From NCBI RefSeq assembly GCF_003172935.1, contig NZ_QGKS01000283.1, positions 1-35,583 of the forward strand: a DNA stretch of 35,583 nucleotides, given 5' to 3'. The DNA comes from Micromonospora sicca. Lineage in GTDB: Bacteria > Actinomycetota > Actinomycetes > Mycobacteriales > Micromonosporaceae. Below are positions 1 through 7,407 of the stretch, in pieces. Within the stretch, counting starts at the first letter, position 1; every line of letters begins with the position of its first letter. The notes below the pieces were generated by a model that saw only the letters and a program-made list of their open reading frames with translations, was not told the DNA's origin and did no database searches. The position numbers were made by a program, and so were the translations under genes.

Positions 1-572
1 GGGTCGGAGAGGCCACCGGTGTAGAGGACGCAGGCGGCCCCGACGCTCTCGGCCGCGTCGGCGTCGTCGAGCGAGTCGCCGATCAGCACCACCGCACCGC
101 CGGAGAGGCCCAGCTCGGCCAGGTGCTTCTCCAGCCACTGCGCCTTGAAGCCGCCGCCGACCGTCGACCGCAGCCCGTCCACCCGGGTGAAGTGCGGGGT
201 CAGGCCGTAGGTGTGCACCGTCGGCACCAACTCGTCGTGGAACCACATGGAGAGCAGCGACTGGCTGCCCGGCCAGGCCGCGATCGCGGCGGTCGCGTCG
301 GCGGCCAGGGCGCAGCTGGTCAGCTCCGCGCGGTACGCGTCGTGGAAGATCCGGTCGAGCCGGCCGAACGCCTCGTCGTCGATCGCCCGGCCCAGCATCT
401 CGGCGTAGTAGTCGGCGATCGGCCGGCGGAACCGCACCCGGTGCTCGTCGGTGCTGACGGCCGGCCCGCCGGCGCTGGCGAAGGCGACGTTCGTGGCCCG
501 GACCACCAGGTCGAGGTCGTCGAGGAGGGTGCCGTTCCAGTCCCACACCAGGTGGCGCCGCGCAGGGGTCAT
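1..572 (-). CDS. HAD-superfamily hydrolase, phosphoglycolate phosphatase-like (3' end cut by window)
   Basis: The protein starts MTPARRHLVWDWNGTLLDD, the HAD motif I at residues 11-18. It continues through a helical cap, a serine of motif II (WPGSQSLLS), a motif III lysine (GGGFKAQWLEK) and motif IV (VLIGDSLDDADAA). This order is typical of HAD subfamily IA phosphatases acting on small phosphorylated metabolites in the cytoplasm. The second aspartate of the usual DxD pair is Asn13 (DWN), so either catalysis is modified or this is a subfamily trait; the substrate cannot be predicted. The gene runs off the left edge before its stop codon. It lies 31 bases downstream of the glutaredoxin-like gene on the same strand, so co-transcription is likely. 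Confidence 0.85.
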   Translation of the reverse strand, partial: MTPARRHLVWDWNGTLLDDLDLVVRATNVAFASAGGPAVSTDEHRVRFRRPIADYYAEMLGRAIDDEAFGRLDRIFHDAYRAELTSCALAADATAAIAAWPGSQSLLSMWFHDELVPTVHTYGLTPHFTRVDGLRSTVGGGFKAQWLEKHLAELGLSGGAVVLIGDSLDDADAAESVGAACVLYTGGLSD

Positions 573-603
573 CGCAGCACCATAATCGAGCCCGCCGACG
601 GGA

Positions 604-858
604 TCAGAGCTGTGGGGTGGTCAGGTCCCGCAGCAGCCGGTCCTCCTCGACCCGCCAGTAGCCGTGCTCCTTGCCGTCGAGCAGCACCACCGGCAGCCGG
701 TCCCCGTACTCGCGTTCCAGCTCGATGTCGCCGGTCACGTCCTTCTCGACCCACCGGTCGCCGGTGACCGCCACCACCCGGTCCAGCGCCACCTTCGCGT
801 CGTCGCAGAGGTGGCAGCCGGGCCGGGTGATCAGGGTGAGCCGGGCGTCAGTGGACAT
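604..858 (-). CDS. Glutaredoxin-like small thioredoxin-fold protein
   Basis: This 84-residue protein has a thioredoxin-fold start (LTLITRPGCHLCDDAK) with a CxxC redox pair at Cys15/Cys18 and a cis-proline loop (LPVVLLDG). It matches the glutaredoxin family found as single small proteins in actinobacteria (DUF836 type). It is expected to be a cytosolic dithiol/disulfide oxidoreductase, but its reductant and partner are unknown. Its ATG lies inside the last codons of the upstream acyl-CoA synthetase gene (11-base overlap), so translation is probably coupled. A similar gene is known near hemA in many actinobacteria, so it belongs to the conserved backbone rather than to the synthetase. Confidence 0.88.
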   Translation of the reverse strand: MSTDARLTLITRPGCHLCDDAKVALDRVVAVTGDRWVEKDVTGDIELEREYGDRLPVVLLDGKEHGYWRVEEDRLLRDLTTPQL

Positions 859-2509
859 CGGGTACCTCCGTGCGGGTGTCGGTCGGCGGCGCCGGCGACG
901 GCACCGGGGGCGCCGACGGGCGGAGCTGGGTCTTGCGTACCTTGCCGATCGCCGAGTGCGGCAGCGCGTCGACGAACTCGACCGCGGTCGGGCACTTGAA
1001 CCGGGCCAGGTTGGCGGCGCAGTGGCCGAGCAGGTCCGCCTCCGTCACCGCGGAGCCGGGCGCCCGTACCACGTACGCCCGGACAGTCTCCCCGGTCCGC
1101 GGGTGCGGCACCCCCAGGACCGCCGACTCGGCCACCTGGGGATGCGCGTCCAGCACCAGCTCCACCTCGTGCGGGTAGACGTTGAAGCCGTTCACCAGGA
1201 TCAGCTCGCCGAGCCGGTCGACCAGGAAGAGGTCACCGTCCTCGTCGGCGTACGCGATGTCGCCGGTGGCCCACCAGCCGTCGCCGTCCGGGCCGCCCCG
1301 GCCGTCCGGCCAGTAACCGGCGAAAAGGTTCGCGCCCCGGACCACGATCTCGCCCGGGTCGGTGCCCGGCCCGTCGTCGGCGAGGTCCGGCTCGTCCGGA
1401 TCCTCCTCGGGCGTGGCGACTCCGTCCCGCCACAGGTCGATTCCGTCGGGCCCGACCAGGCGCACCTCGACGCCGGGCAGCGGACGGCCGATCGAGCCGG
1501 GCTTCGGCTCCCCGCCGACCAGGGTGGAGGTGAGCACCGGGGCGGTCTCGGTCAGGCCGTACCCGACGTGCGGCGGGCGGCCGGCGACCTCGGCGAACCG
1601 CGCCGCGGTGGCCGGCGGCAGCGGCGCCGCGCCGCAGACCGCCACCCGGACCGACGCCATCGCCGCCGCCACCGCCTCGCGGTCCGCGTCGGCCCAGGTC
1701 AGGAACATCGACGGTACGCCGACCAGCACGCTGACCCGGTGCCGGGCCAGCTCGGCGAGCGCTCCGGCCGGGCCGAGGTCGTCGACGAGCACCCCGGTCG
1801 CGCCGTGGTGGACGACCGCCCCCAGCCCCGAGTTCAACCCGTACGCGTGGAAGAGCGGCAGCGCGAGCAGCACGGTGTCGTCGGGCCCCACCACCGGCGG
1901 GGTGATCCGGCCGACCTGCTCGTGGTTGGCGGCCAGCGCCCGGTGCGACAGCATCGCCCCCTTGGGCCGGCCCTCGGTGCCCGAGGTGTAGAGCAGCACC
2001 GCCAGCTCCTCCCCGCCCCGGGTCGGGAACTCCTCCCGGGCGTCACCGTCGGTCACCGGCGGGGCGGTGTGCACGGCGGTCAGCGCGGGCAGCTCGGCGG
2101 CGAGGCCGGCGACCCGGTCGCGGACCTCCGGGGCGCAGATCAGCACGGCGGCGCCGGAGTCGGCGAGCACGTGCCGCAGCTCCCGGGCGGTGAGGCCGGG
2201 GTTGACCGGCACCGCGACCAGCCCGGCACGCAGCACCGCCAGGTAGCTGACCACGAAGTCCGGCGTGTTGCCGAACGACACGGCCACCCGGGTTGGGTGC
2301 CGGTCGCCGGGCGGGGCGGCCGGCACCGAGGCGGCGAGCGCCCGGGCCGTGGCGGTCACCGCGGCGTCCAGTTCGGACCAGGTGAGGGTCTGCTCCCGCC
2401 AGTGCAACGCGGGGCGGTCGGCGTGGGCCAGCGCCGCCCGCCGGAGCCGGTCGGCGAGGTTGGGCGCGGAGCTGTCGGCTGCGTCCTGCACGGTGGCTGA
2501 GTCTGGCAC
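848..2509 (-). CDS. AMP-dependent acyl-CoA synthetase (fatty-acid CoA ligase type)
   Basis: This ANL-superfamily enzyme of about 553 residues would activate a carboxylic acid with ATP to an acyl-adenylate and transfer it to CoA. Visible motifs, in order, are the P-loop YTSGTEGRPKGAMLSH, the acyl-pocket motif GYGLTET, the adenylate-binding ATGD, the hinge DRLGELILVNGFNVYP and the C-terminal lysine region IGKVRKTQLR. The chain-length specificity cannot be read; the overall form suggests medium or long-chain fatty acids. The start is uncertain. I chose GTG 2509, while GTG 2491 lies 8 bases after a weak -10-like CAGACT; neither has a Shine-Dalgarno site. The open frame continues upstream to 2692, but that part is low-complexity Gly/Arg/Pro and unlikely to be translated. 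The last 11 bases overlap the glutaredoxin-like gene. Confidence 0.9.
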   Translation of the reverse strand: MPDSATVQDAADSSAPNLADRLRRAALAHADRPALHWREQTLTWSELDAAVTATARALAASVPAAPPGDRHPTRVAVSFGNTPDFVVSYLAVLRAGLVAVPVNPGLTARELRHVLADSGAAVLICAPEVRDRVAGLAAELPALTAVHTAPPVTDGDAREEFPTRGGEELAVLLYTSGTEGRPKGAMLSHRALAANHEQVGRITPPVVGPDDTVLLALPLFHAYGLNSGLGAVVHHGATGVLVDDLGPAGALAELARHRVSVLVGVPSMFLTWADADREAVAAAMASVRVAVCGAAPLPPATAARFAEVAGRPPHVGYGLTETAPVLTSTLVGGEPKPGSIGRPLPGVEVRLVGPDGIDLWRDGVATPEEDPDEPDLADDGPGTDPGEIVVRGANLFAGYWPDGRGGPDGDGWWATGDIAYADEDGDLFLVDRLGELILVNGFNVYPHEVELVLDAHPQVAESAVLGVPHPRTGETVRAYVVRAPGSAVTEADLLGHCAANLARFKCPTAVEFVDALPHSAIGKVRKTQLRPSAPPVPSPAPPTDTRTEVPDVH

Positions 2510-2886
2510 AGTGGCCGCCGGCCGACCATGCCCGCGCGTCCGTACGCCCGGGACGGTCCGTTCGGTCCCGCTCACGGGACTGGGGCGGCGACCGTCCGGC
2601 CTCCTTCCCCCGCCCCCGTCGACGCCGGCCCGGCAGGCCCGGCGCGACACGCCGAGCGGCGGGTCGAAATCGCTCCGACCAGGACCTTCCACTGCGACCA
2701 GCTTTCGCCGGCAAAGTCAACCGCACACGACGGACAACGGGTCCGCCATTCGTGCGACGGAGAGGGAAATACTTCCGCCCTGTGTAACGGACTTGCCACG
2801 CGCGGGTGACGTTGGCCCCTATCATCACTCGGGTCGGCTCACCCCATTTGCCGTGAGTCGACACCCCTCAGCCCGAGGAGGCCCCC
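2510..2886. promoter_or_regulatory. Divergent intergenic region upstream of the bldN-like locus
   Basis: About 375 bases separate the minus-strand acyl-CoA synthetase from the plus-strand bldN-like locus. The part from 2690 to 2860 is less GC-rich than its surroundings. On the plus strand, TATCAT (2820-2825) is a -10 candidate, but the nearest -35-like TTGCCA (2793-2798) is 21 bases away, so the promoter is uncertain. An imperfect inverted repeat, CTCAC (2838-2842) N10 GTGAG (2853-2857), lies between TATCAT and the first ribosome-binding site and could be an operator. On the minus strand, TTGACT (complement of 2715-2720) could be a -35 box. I see no convincing gene here. Confidence 0.4.
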
Positions 2887-3042
2887 GTGCCTGTGAGCGC
2901 ATTGGACCAGCACCTCAAGGGGATCTGCCGCCCGTCGGCACGTCCCGGAACGGCCCTGCCCGACCGGGGCGTACCCGGTCCCGCCGCGACGCCGCGGCAT
3001 CCGGTGCGGCCGTGCCCCGCCTCGATCGGGGAGGCCCGGTGA
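2887..3042 (+). CDS. Small ORF overlapping the start of the bldN-like sigma gene
   Basis: A 51-codon frame starts at GTG 2887, six bases after a strong GAGGAGG ribosome-binding site (2875-2881). It begins VPVSALDQHLKGICRPSA and ends at TGA 3040-3042, so its last bases form a GTGA overlap with the sigma-factor start at 3039. Third-position GC is about 84 percent, compatible with coding but a little low. The segment LDQHLKG resembles what I remember of the N-terminal pro-region of Streptomyces BldN (LDHLRG). It could be a leader peptide coupling translation to the sigma gene, or the true N-terminus of the sigma separated by a one-base frame change, either real or a sequencing error. I cannot decide from sequence alone. 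Confidence 0.5.
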   Translation: MPVSALDQHLKGICRPSARPGTALPDRGVPGPAATPRHPVRPCPASIGEAR

Positions 3043-4013
3043 CCACCTTCGGTTACGCGGAGCGGCCGGCCGGCCTGACCGGTCCGACACCGAGGACGCC
3101 GGTGAACGAGCGGCTGGAGCAGACGCCGCGCGGTGCGGCGGAGGGCTCGTGGGGCCTCGCCGTCCGCGGCGAGGGCGCCCGTCGGGTCCGCAACCGCCCG
3201 CACCACAACGAGGCGCCGCCCCGCCCGGCGCTGCCGGGCGGCAACGCGAGCCGGGTCGGCGCGCCGTCCCGCCCGACCATGCCGGCGCAGGGCCGCCGGG
3301 GTGCGGAGACGCCGCCGGCCGCCGACCCGTCGACCAGCGAGACCGCCGTCCTGCCGGCGGTGCCGGCCGCGGACACGGCCGTGCTGCCCGCGGTGCCGGC
3401 CGCGCCCGTCACCGCCACCGGCTTCCCGAGCCGCCCCGACCCGTCGGACCCGGCCACCGAGGTCTGGACCCTGGTCGAGCGGGCCCAGGCGGGCGAGTCC
3501 GAGGCGTTCGGCCTGATCTACGACCGGTACGTCGACACCGTCTTCCGGTTCGTCTACTTCCGCGTCGGCAATCGGCAGTTGGCCGAGGACCTGACCTCGG
3601 ACACCTTCCTCCGGGCGCTCAAGCGGATCGGCAGCTTCACCTGGCAGGGCCGGGACCTCGGCGCCTGGCTGGTCACCATCGCCCGCAACCTGGTCGCCGA
3701 CCACTTCAAGTCCGGCCGCTACCGGCTGGAGGTGACGACCGGCGACGTGCTCGACGCCGACCGGGAGGACCGCGGGCCGGAGGGCAGCCCGGAGGCCGCA
3801 GTCGTCGAGCACATCACCAACGTCGCCCTGCTCACCGCGGTGAAGCAGCTCAACCCGGAGCAGCAGGAGTGCATCGTGCTCCGCTTCCTCCAGGGCTTCT
3901 CGGTGGCCGAGACGGCCCGCGCCATGGGCAAGAACGAGGGCGCGATCAAGGCGCTGCAGTACCGGGCGGTGCGGGCCCTGGCCCGGCTGCTGCCCGACGG
4001 CTTCCAGCCCTGA
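3039..4013 (+). CDS. bldN: BldN-family ECF RNA polymerase sigma factor
   Basis: This is a 324-residue sigma factor. Residues from about 141 onward carry region 2 (LVERAQAGESEAFG, EDLTSDTFLRALKRI, FTWQGRDLGAWLVTIARN) and region 4 (NPEQQECIVLRFLQG followed by an HTH, ending ALARLLPDGFQP). These blocks closely match Streptomyces BldN, the ECF sigma needed for aerial development. The first 140 residues are a Pro/Ala/Arg-rich, probably disordered extension containing a tandem TAVLPAVPAAD-type repeat. Streptomyces BldN also has an N-terminal pro-sequence that is removed, so processing is a reasonable inference. The start is GTG 3039, four bases after GGGGAGG; it overlaps the preceding small ORF. 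The downstream DUF5667 gene is the likely cognate anti-sigma. Orthology is strong; the regulon is inferred. Confidence 0.92.
   Translation: MTTFGYAERPAGLTGPTPRTPVNERLEQTPRGAAEGSWGLAVRGEGARRVRNRPHHNEAPPRPALPGGNASRVGAPSRPTMPAQGRRGAETPPAADPSTSETAVLPAVPAADTAVLPAVPAAPVTATGFPSRPDPSDPATEVWTLVERAQAGESEAFGLIYDRYVDTVFRFVYFRVGNRQLAEDLTSDTFLRALKRIGSFTWQGRDLGAWLVTIARNLVADHFKSGRYRLEVTTGDVLDADREDRGPEGSPEAAVVEHITNVALLTAVKQLNPEQQECIVLRFLQGFSVAETARAMGKNEGAIKALQYRAVRALARLLPDGFQP
3342..3404 (+). repeat. Tandem repeat inside the sigma-factor N-terminal extension
   Basis: Two adjacent units of 33 and 30 bases encode TAVLPAVPAAD and TAVLPAVPAA. They differ mainly at third codon positions, which suggests an old in-frame duplication kept at protein level. 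The repeat lies in the disordered extension well before sigma region 2. Confidence 0.8.
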
Positions 4014-4085
4014 CCGCCCTGGTTCGCGCCGACCCGTCCCCGCTCCGTGGACGGGTGCGCGGGACGCCGCCCGTCCGTGACGACG

Positions 4086-4100
4086 ATCACGCTTCGTGAT
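4086..4100. repeat. Inverted repeat between bldN-like and rsbN-like genes
   Basis: ATCACG (4086-4091), CTT, CGTGAT (4095-4100) form a perfect 6-bp inverted repeat with a 3-base centre, 72 bases after the sigma stop codon and 17 bases before the candidate ECF promoter. It could be an operator for the downstream promoter or a short attenuating hairpin. It is too short to be a convincing terminator. Confidence 0.45.
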
Positions 4101-4117
4101 TTCGCCTCCGCCCGCCC

Positions 4118-4146
4118 CGTAACCGCCACCCGGCGCGGACCGTTTC
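4118..4146 (+). promoter_or_regulatory. Candidate ECF-type promoter (CGTAAC-N17-CGTTTC) for the rsbN-like gene
   Basis: CGTAAC at 4118-4123 and CGTTTC at 4141-4146 are separated by exactly 17 bases. An AAC-containing -35 and a CGT-containing -10 are the general hallmark of ECF sigma promoters. I remember CGTAAC/CGTT-like elements at BldN-dependent Streptomyces promoters. The position, about 155 bases before the rsbN-like start, would let the sigma factor activate its own anti-sigma gene. The 288-base gap between the two genes otherwise contains only the inverted repeat at 4086-4100. Confidence 0.55.
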
Positions 4147-4301
4147 TCCGGGTGCGACCAGTGGTTGTCCCGGCGCCCCGGGCCACCCGGTCCGGCGGGC
4201 ACGGTCGACCAACCTGGTCGCCCGTCGGCGTCACGCTGCCACCGGTCGCTGGTGACGAATACGGCCCGACGGGCCGTGACCAGCGAGAGGAGGTGCCTGC
4301 G

Positions 4302-5177
4302 GTGGACAGCGACCTCTTCTCCCGTCGGCGCGCCGAGCGCTTCGCACAGCTTCTCGACGAGGCCAACGGCGGCCGGCGTCACCACGTGCGCTCCCGGGTC
4401 GACGACGAACTCGCCGCGCTCGTCGCGGTCAGCCAGCGGCTCACCGCCGACCGGCCCGACGTCGAGGTCGACGCCGAGTTCCGCGCCGGACTCCGGGCGA
4501 TGCTGGTGGCCACCGCCGAGCGGGAGGGCATCGGCACCCCGGCGGCGAAGACCAAGACCACCGCGGCGGCGGGCAGCGGGATCCGGGGTTCCCTCCTGCC
4601 GGCGGTCACCGCCCGGCGGGCCCGCGCCCGGGGCGCGATCCTGGTCGGCATCGCGGCCGGGGCGGTCGCCCTCTCCGGCATTTCGGCGGCCAGCGAGAAC
4701 GCGCTGCCCGGCGACGCGCTCTACGGCATGAAGCGCTCCACGGAACGCGCCCAGCTCGCCCTGGCCAGTTCGGACATCAGCCGCGGCCAGCTCTTCCTCG
4801 ACTTCGCCCGGACCCGGCTCGACGAGGCCGACACGGTGCGCGACGACCGGATCGGGTTCGGCGCCGTCCTGGACGACATGGACGCCGACACCCGCCAGGG
4901 CGTACGGCTGCTCACCACCGTCGCGGCGCAGCGCTCCGACCCGGCCGGCCTGGAGGCGGTCAACGTCTTCGTCACCGGCCAGCGCCGGGCGGTCAGCGGG
5001 CTGCTCGACCGGACCGATCACGTCGAGCAGGACCGCACCCGGCGTTCGCTCGCCCTGCTCGACGCCGTCCGCAAGCGCTCCGAGGCGCTCCGCGCGGCGA
5101 TCGCCTGCGGGCTGCCGACGCCCACCGCCAGCGACGCGCTGGGCCCCGCCCCGGGCACCTGCCCCGGCGAGCGCTGA
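4302..5177 (+). CDS. rsbN: RsbN-like membrane anti-sigma factor (DUF5667 protein)
   Basis: This 291-residue protein has a charged cytoplasmic N-terminus (SRRRAERFAQLLDEANGG, then RVDDELAALVAVSQRLTAD), a single membrane segment around residues 111-130 (GAILVGIAAGAVALSGISAA) and an extracytoplasmic helical domain beginning SENALPGDALYGMKRSTE, the signature of DUF5667. In Streptomyces, the gene just downstream of bldN encodes RsbN, a one-pass membrane anti-sigma whose N-terminal domain binds BldN. Position and topology here agree, so I infer the same role. The start is GTG 4302, eight bases after GAGAGGAGG; an in-frame GTG at 4293 is too close to that site. The candidate ECF promoter at 4118-4146 suggests feedback control by the neighbouring sigma. 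Confidence 0.82.
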   Translation: MDSDLFSRRRAERFAQLLDEANGGRRHHVRSRVDDELAALVAVSQRLTADRPDVEVDAEFRAGLRAMLVATAEREGIGTPAAKTKTTAAAGSGIRGSLLPAVTARRARARGAILVGIAAGAVALSGISAASENALPGDALYGMKRSTERAQLALASSDISRGQLFLDFARTRLDEADTVRDDRIGFGAVLDDMDADTRQGVRLLTTVAAQRSDPAGLEAVNVFVTGQRRAVSGLLDRTDHVEQDRTRRSLALLDAVRKRSEALRAAIACGLPTPTASDALGPAPGTCPGER

Positions 5178-5297
5178 CCCCGGCCGGCGCGGCAGCCGTC
5201 TACGCCACAGTTCTCCACACGTACGACCGGCCGTCCCCGTTGTCCGGCTACTCTCGCCGTGGGAACAGTGTCGCGGTCGTCGAGCGGAGGGGGTCGT
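5178..5297 (+). promoter_or_regulatory. Intergenic region with candidate promoter for the HAD-IB gene
   Basis: A -10-like TACTCT (5249-5254) lies about 43 bases before the start of the HAD-IB gene. No clear -35 box is visible. A GGAGGGGG ribosome-binding site (5286-5293) precedes the GTG at 5298. Confidence 0.3.
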
Positions 5298-6173
5298 GTG
5301 GTCCGCACCCGGAAGGTCACGGTCAGCACCGACGTCCACGGCCACACCGCCGGTTGGTCGGAGACCGAGCAGGCGCCGCCGGCCACGCCCACACCCGACC
5401 CCACCGCGGCGGCCTTCTTCGACGTCGACAACACGATGATGCAGGGCGCCTCGATCTACTGGTTCGCCCGCGGGCTGGCCGCCCGCAAGTACTTCACCAC
5501 CGGTGACCTGGCCCGGTTCGCCTGGCAGCAGGCGAGATTCCGGCTGCTCGCCACCGAGCACGCCGGGGACATGTCGCAGGCCAAGGAGGCCGCGCTCGCC
5601 TTCATCCACGGGTGGCGGGTGGAGGACGTGGAGCGCCTCGCCGAGGAGATCTTCGACGAGCTGATGGCCCCGCGGATCTGGGCGGGCACCCGCAAGCTGG
5701 CCCAGCGCCACCTGGACAGCGGCCAGCGGGTCTGGCTGGTCAGCGCCGCCCCGGTGGAGATCGGTCGGGTGATCGCCACCCGGCTCGGCCTGACCGGTGC
5801 GATCGGGACGGTGGCCGAGGTGGTCGACGGGGCGTACACCGGGCGGCTGGCCGGTGACCTCATGCACGGGCCGGCCAAGGCCGAGGCGGTGACCCAGCTC
5901 GCCGCGGTCGAGGGGTTGGACCTGACCCGCTGCGCCGCCTACAGCGACTCCGCGAACGACCTGCCGATGCTCTCGACGGTCGGGCACCCGGTGGCGGTCA
6001 ACCCGGACGCCGCCCTGCTCCGGCAGGCCCGCGAGCGGGGCTGGGACGTCCGGGACTTCCGCACCGGCCGTCGGGCCGTCAAGATCGCCGTACCGTCCAC
6101 CGCCGCCGCCGGGCTGGTCGCCGGGGCGGTCAGCGCCGGCCTCGCGCTGCACCGCCGCCGCCGGACGCCCTGA
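5298..6173 (+). CDS. HAD-IB family phosphatase (SerB-like, TIGR01490 type)
   Basis: This 291-residue protein contains HAD motif I FFDVDNTMMQG (residues 41-50), motif II VWLVSAAP, motif III with lysine in GPAKAEAV, and motif IV YSDSANDLPML. This is the subfamily IB pattern shared with phosphoserine phosphatase, but the cap and C-terminus match the wider HAD-IB/CicA group whose substrates include phospholipid-derived phosphates. A hydrophobic Ala/Gly/Val segment followed by an Arg-rich end (residues about 265-291) could be a C-terminal membrane anchor. The start is GTG 5298, behind GGAGG. It converges, 13 bases apart, on an LPLAT acyltransferase gene. In mycobacteria HAD-IB and acyltransferase domains can be fused in one PlsC-like protein, so a role in membrane lipid turnover is a fair inference. 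Confidence 0.85.
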   Translation: MVRTRKVTVSTDVHGHTAGWSETEQAPPATPTPDPTAAAFFDVDNTMMQGASIYWFARGLAARKYFTTGDLARFAWQQARFRLLATEHAGDMSQAKEAALAFIHGWRVEDVERLAEEIFDELMAPRIWAGTRKLAQRHLDSGQRVWLVSAAPVEIGRVIATRLGLTGAIGTVAEVVDGAYTGRLAGDLMHGPAKAEAVTQLAAVEGLDLTRCAAYSDSANDLPMLSTVGHPVAVNPDAALLRQARERGWDVRDFRTGRRAVKIAVPSTAAAGLVAGAVSAGLALHRRRRTP

Positions 6174-6186
6174 CGGCGCGGTCCCC

Positions 6187-7407
6187 TCAGGGGCCGAACG
6201 GGTCGGGGCGTCGTTCGAGGAGCCGGTGCAGGGTCTGCTGGATGGTCTCCCGGACCTGGTCGGCGAGGTTGAAGACGACCAGCGGGTCGTCGGCCGAGTC
6301 GGTGAGGTGCGCGGTGGGGATCGGCGGGCAGAACTCGATCAGCCACTTGCTCGGCAGCGGCACCATGCCCAGCGGCCCGAGCCAGGGGAACGTCGGCGTG
6401 ACCGGAAAGTAGGGCAGCTTGAGCAGCCGGGCGAGCGGCTTGATGTCGGCGAGCATGGGATAGATCTCCTCGCCACCGACGATGGCCACCGGCACGATCG
6501 GGGTGCCGGTACGCAGCGCCGCCGAGACGAACCCGCCCCGGCCGAACCGCTGGAGCTTGTAGCGGTCGGAGTAGAGCTTGCCGACGCCCTTGAAGCCCTC
6601 CGGGAAGACGCCGACCAGCTGGCCGTTGCCGAGCAGCCGCTCGGCGTCCGGGTTGCAGGCCACCGTGCCGCCGGTCTTGCGCGCGATCTCGGAGACCACC
6701 GGCATCCGGAAGACCAGGTCGGCGCCGAGCAGCCGCAGGTAGCGGCGCGCCGGGTGCTGGTCGTGCAGGGCGGCGGAGAGGATCAGCGCGTCCAGCGCCA
6801 CCGTGCCGGAGTGGTTGCCGACCACCAGGGCGGGCCCGTCGGCCGGCACGTTCTCCAGGCCGCCGACCTCGGTGCGGAACCAGTCCCGGTACAGCAGCCG
6901 GACCAGCGGGTGGAACACGGCGTCGGTGAGGTGCGGGTCGAAGCCGAACTCGTCGACCTCGTAGTCGCCGGCGAGCCGTCGCCGCAGGAAGGCCAGCCCG
7001 CCCGCGACCCGGCGGTCCCAGTGGTCCCGCCGGTCCGGCACCGCCGGCCCGGCAAACGCCACCGCCCCGTGGTCGTCCGGCGTCGCCTCGGCCGGCTCCT
7101 CGACCGCCGCCGGCTCCGGGCCGCCGGACCGCTGGTCCGCCATGCGGAACGGCTCGTCCGCCGCGGCCACCGCCGCCGGGTCCGGCTCGTCCGCGGACGG
7201 CTCGTCCATCGCAGCCGTCGCAGGCTCGTCCGTGGCGGCGGTGTCCGGCTCGTCCGTGGCGGTGTCCGGCTCGTCGTGCGCCGCCGGCTCGGCGGCGGCC
7301 GCCGTCGTCCGGCGGTGTCCGTTGCGCCGCGCCGGCTCCGCGTCCGGCCCGGCCACCGTCAGCGGTACGTCGTACCGGCCGTCGCGCCGCTCGTCCCGGC
7401 CGCTCAC
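6187..7407 (-). CDS. Lysophospholipid acyltransferase family protein (LPLAT, MGAT-like)
   Basis: This 406-residue protein has an acyltransferase core from about residue 130. The catalytic motif is GNHSGTVALDAL, where His and Asp are separated by six residues as in the MGAT-like LPLAT branch rather than by the four of classical PlsC. The acceptor-binding motif is VGVFPEGFKGVGK, and later blocks are TPIVPVAIVGGEEIYP and LPYFPVTP. It should transfer acyl groups onto a lipid acceptor at the membrane. The first 110 residues are an acidic DEP-repeat region of unknown role. The start, GTG 7407, overlaps the stop of the upstream epimerase gene (GTGA), so the two are translationally coupled. The pair corresponds to Rv0501-Rv0502 in mycobacteria, from memory. 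Confidence 0.88.
   Translation of the reverse strand: MSGRDERRDGRYDVPLTVAGPDAEPARRNGHRRTTAAAAEPAAHDEPDTATDEPDTAATDEPATAAMDEPSADEPDPAAVAAADEPFRMADQRSGGPEPAAVEEPAEATPDDHGAVAFAGPAVPDRRDHWDRRVAGGLAFLRRRLAGDYEVDEFGFDPHLTDAVFHPLVRLLYRDWFRTEVGGLENVPADGPALVVGNHSGTVALDALILSAALHDQHPARRYLRLLGADLVFRMPVVSEIARKTGGTVACNPDAERLLGNGQLVGVFPEGFKGVGKLYSDRYKLQRFGRGGFVSAALRTGTPIVPVAIVGGEEIYPMLADIKPLARLLKLPYFPVTPTFPWLGPLGMVPLPSKWLIEFCPPIPTAHLTDSADDPLVVFNLADQVRETIQQTLHRLLERRPDPFGP
7151..7275 (-). repeat. Degenerate tandem repeat encoding DEP-rich region of the acyltransferase
   Basis: Units of roughly 24-27 bases built on GGCTCGTCC (plus strand) recur through this stretch and encode DEPDTA, DEPATAAM and DEPS-type units on the minus strand. 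The region makes an acidic, disordered N-terminal tail ahead of the acyltransferase domain. Copy number is likely to vary between strains. Confidence 0.75.

Noticed and set aside
2510..2692. N-terminal extension of the acyl-CoA synthetase up to ATG 2692
   Set aside because: The segment is Gly/Arg/Pro-rich with no similarity to the enzyme family and no ribosome-binding site.
2868..6152. Very long minus-strand open frame (over 1000 codons) opposite the sigma, anti-sigma and HAD-IB genes
   Set aside because: It is a shadow produced by high GC content; the plus-strand proteins have clear domains and ribosome-binding sites, and the translated shadow is low-complexity Gly/Arg/Asp.
6183..6193. CCCC-TCA-GGGG between the HAD-IB and acyltransferase stops as a terminator
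   Set aside because: Only four base pairs; too short to support a call.
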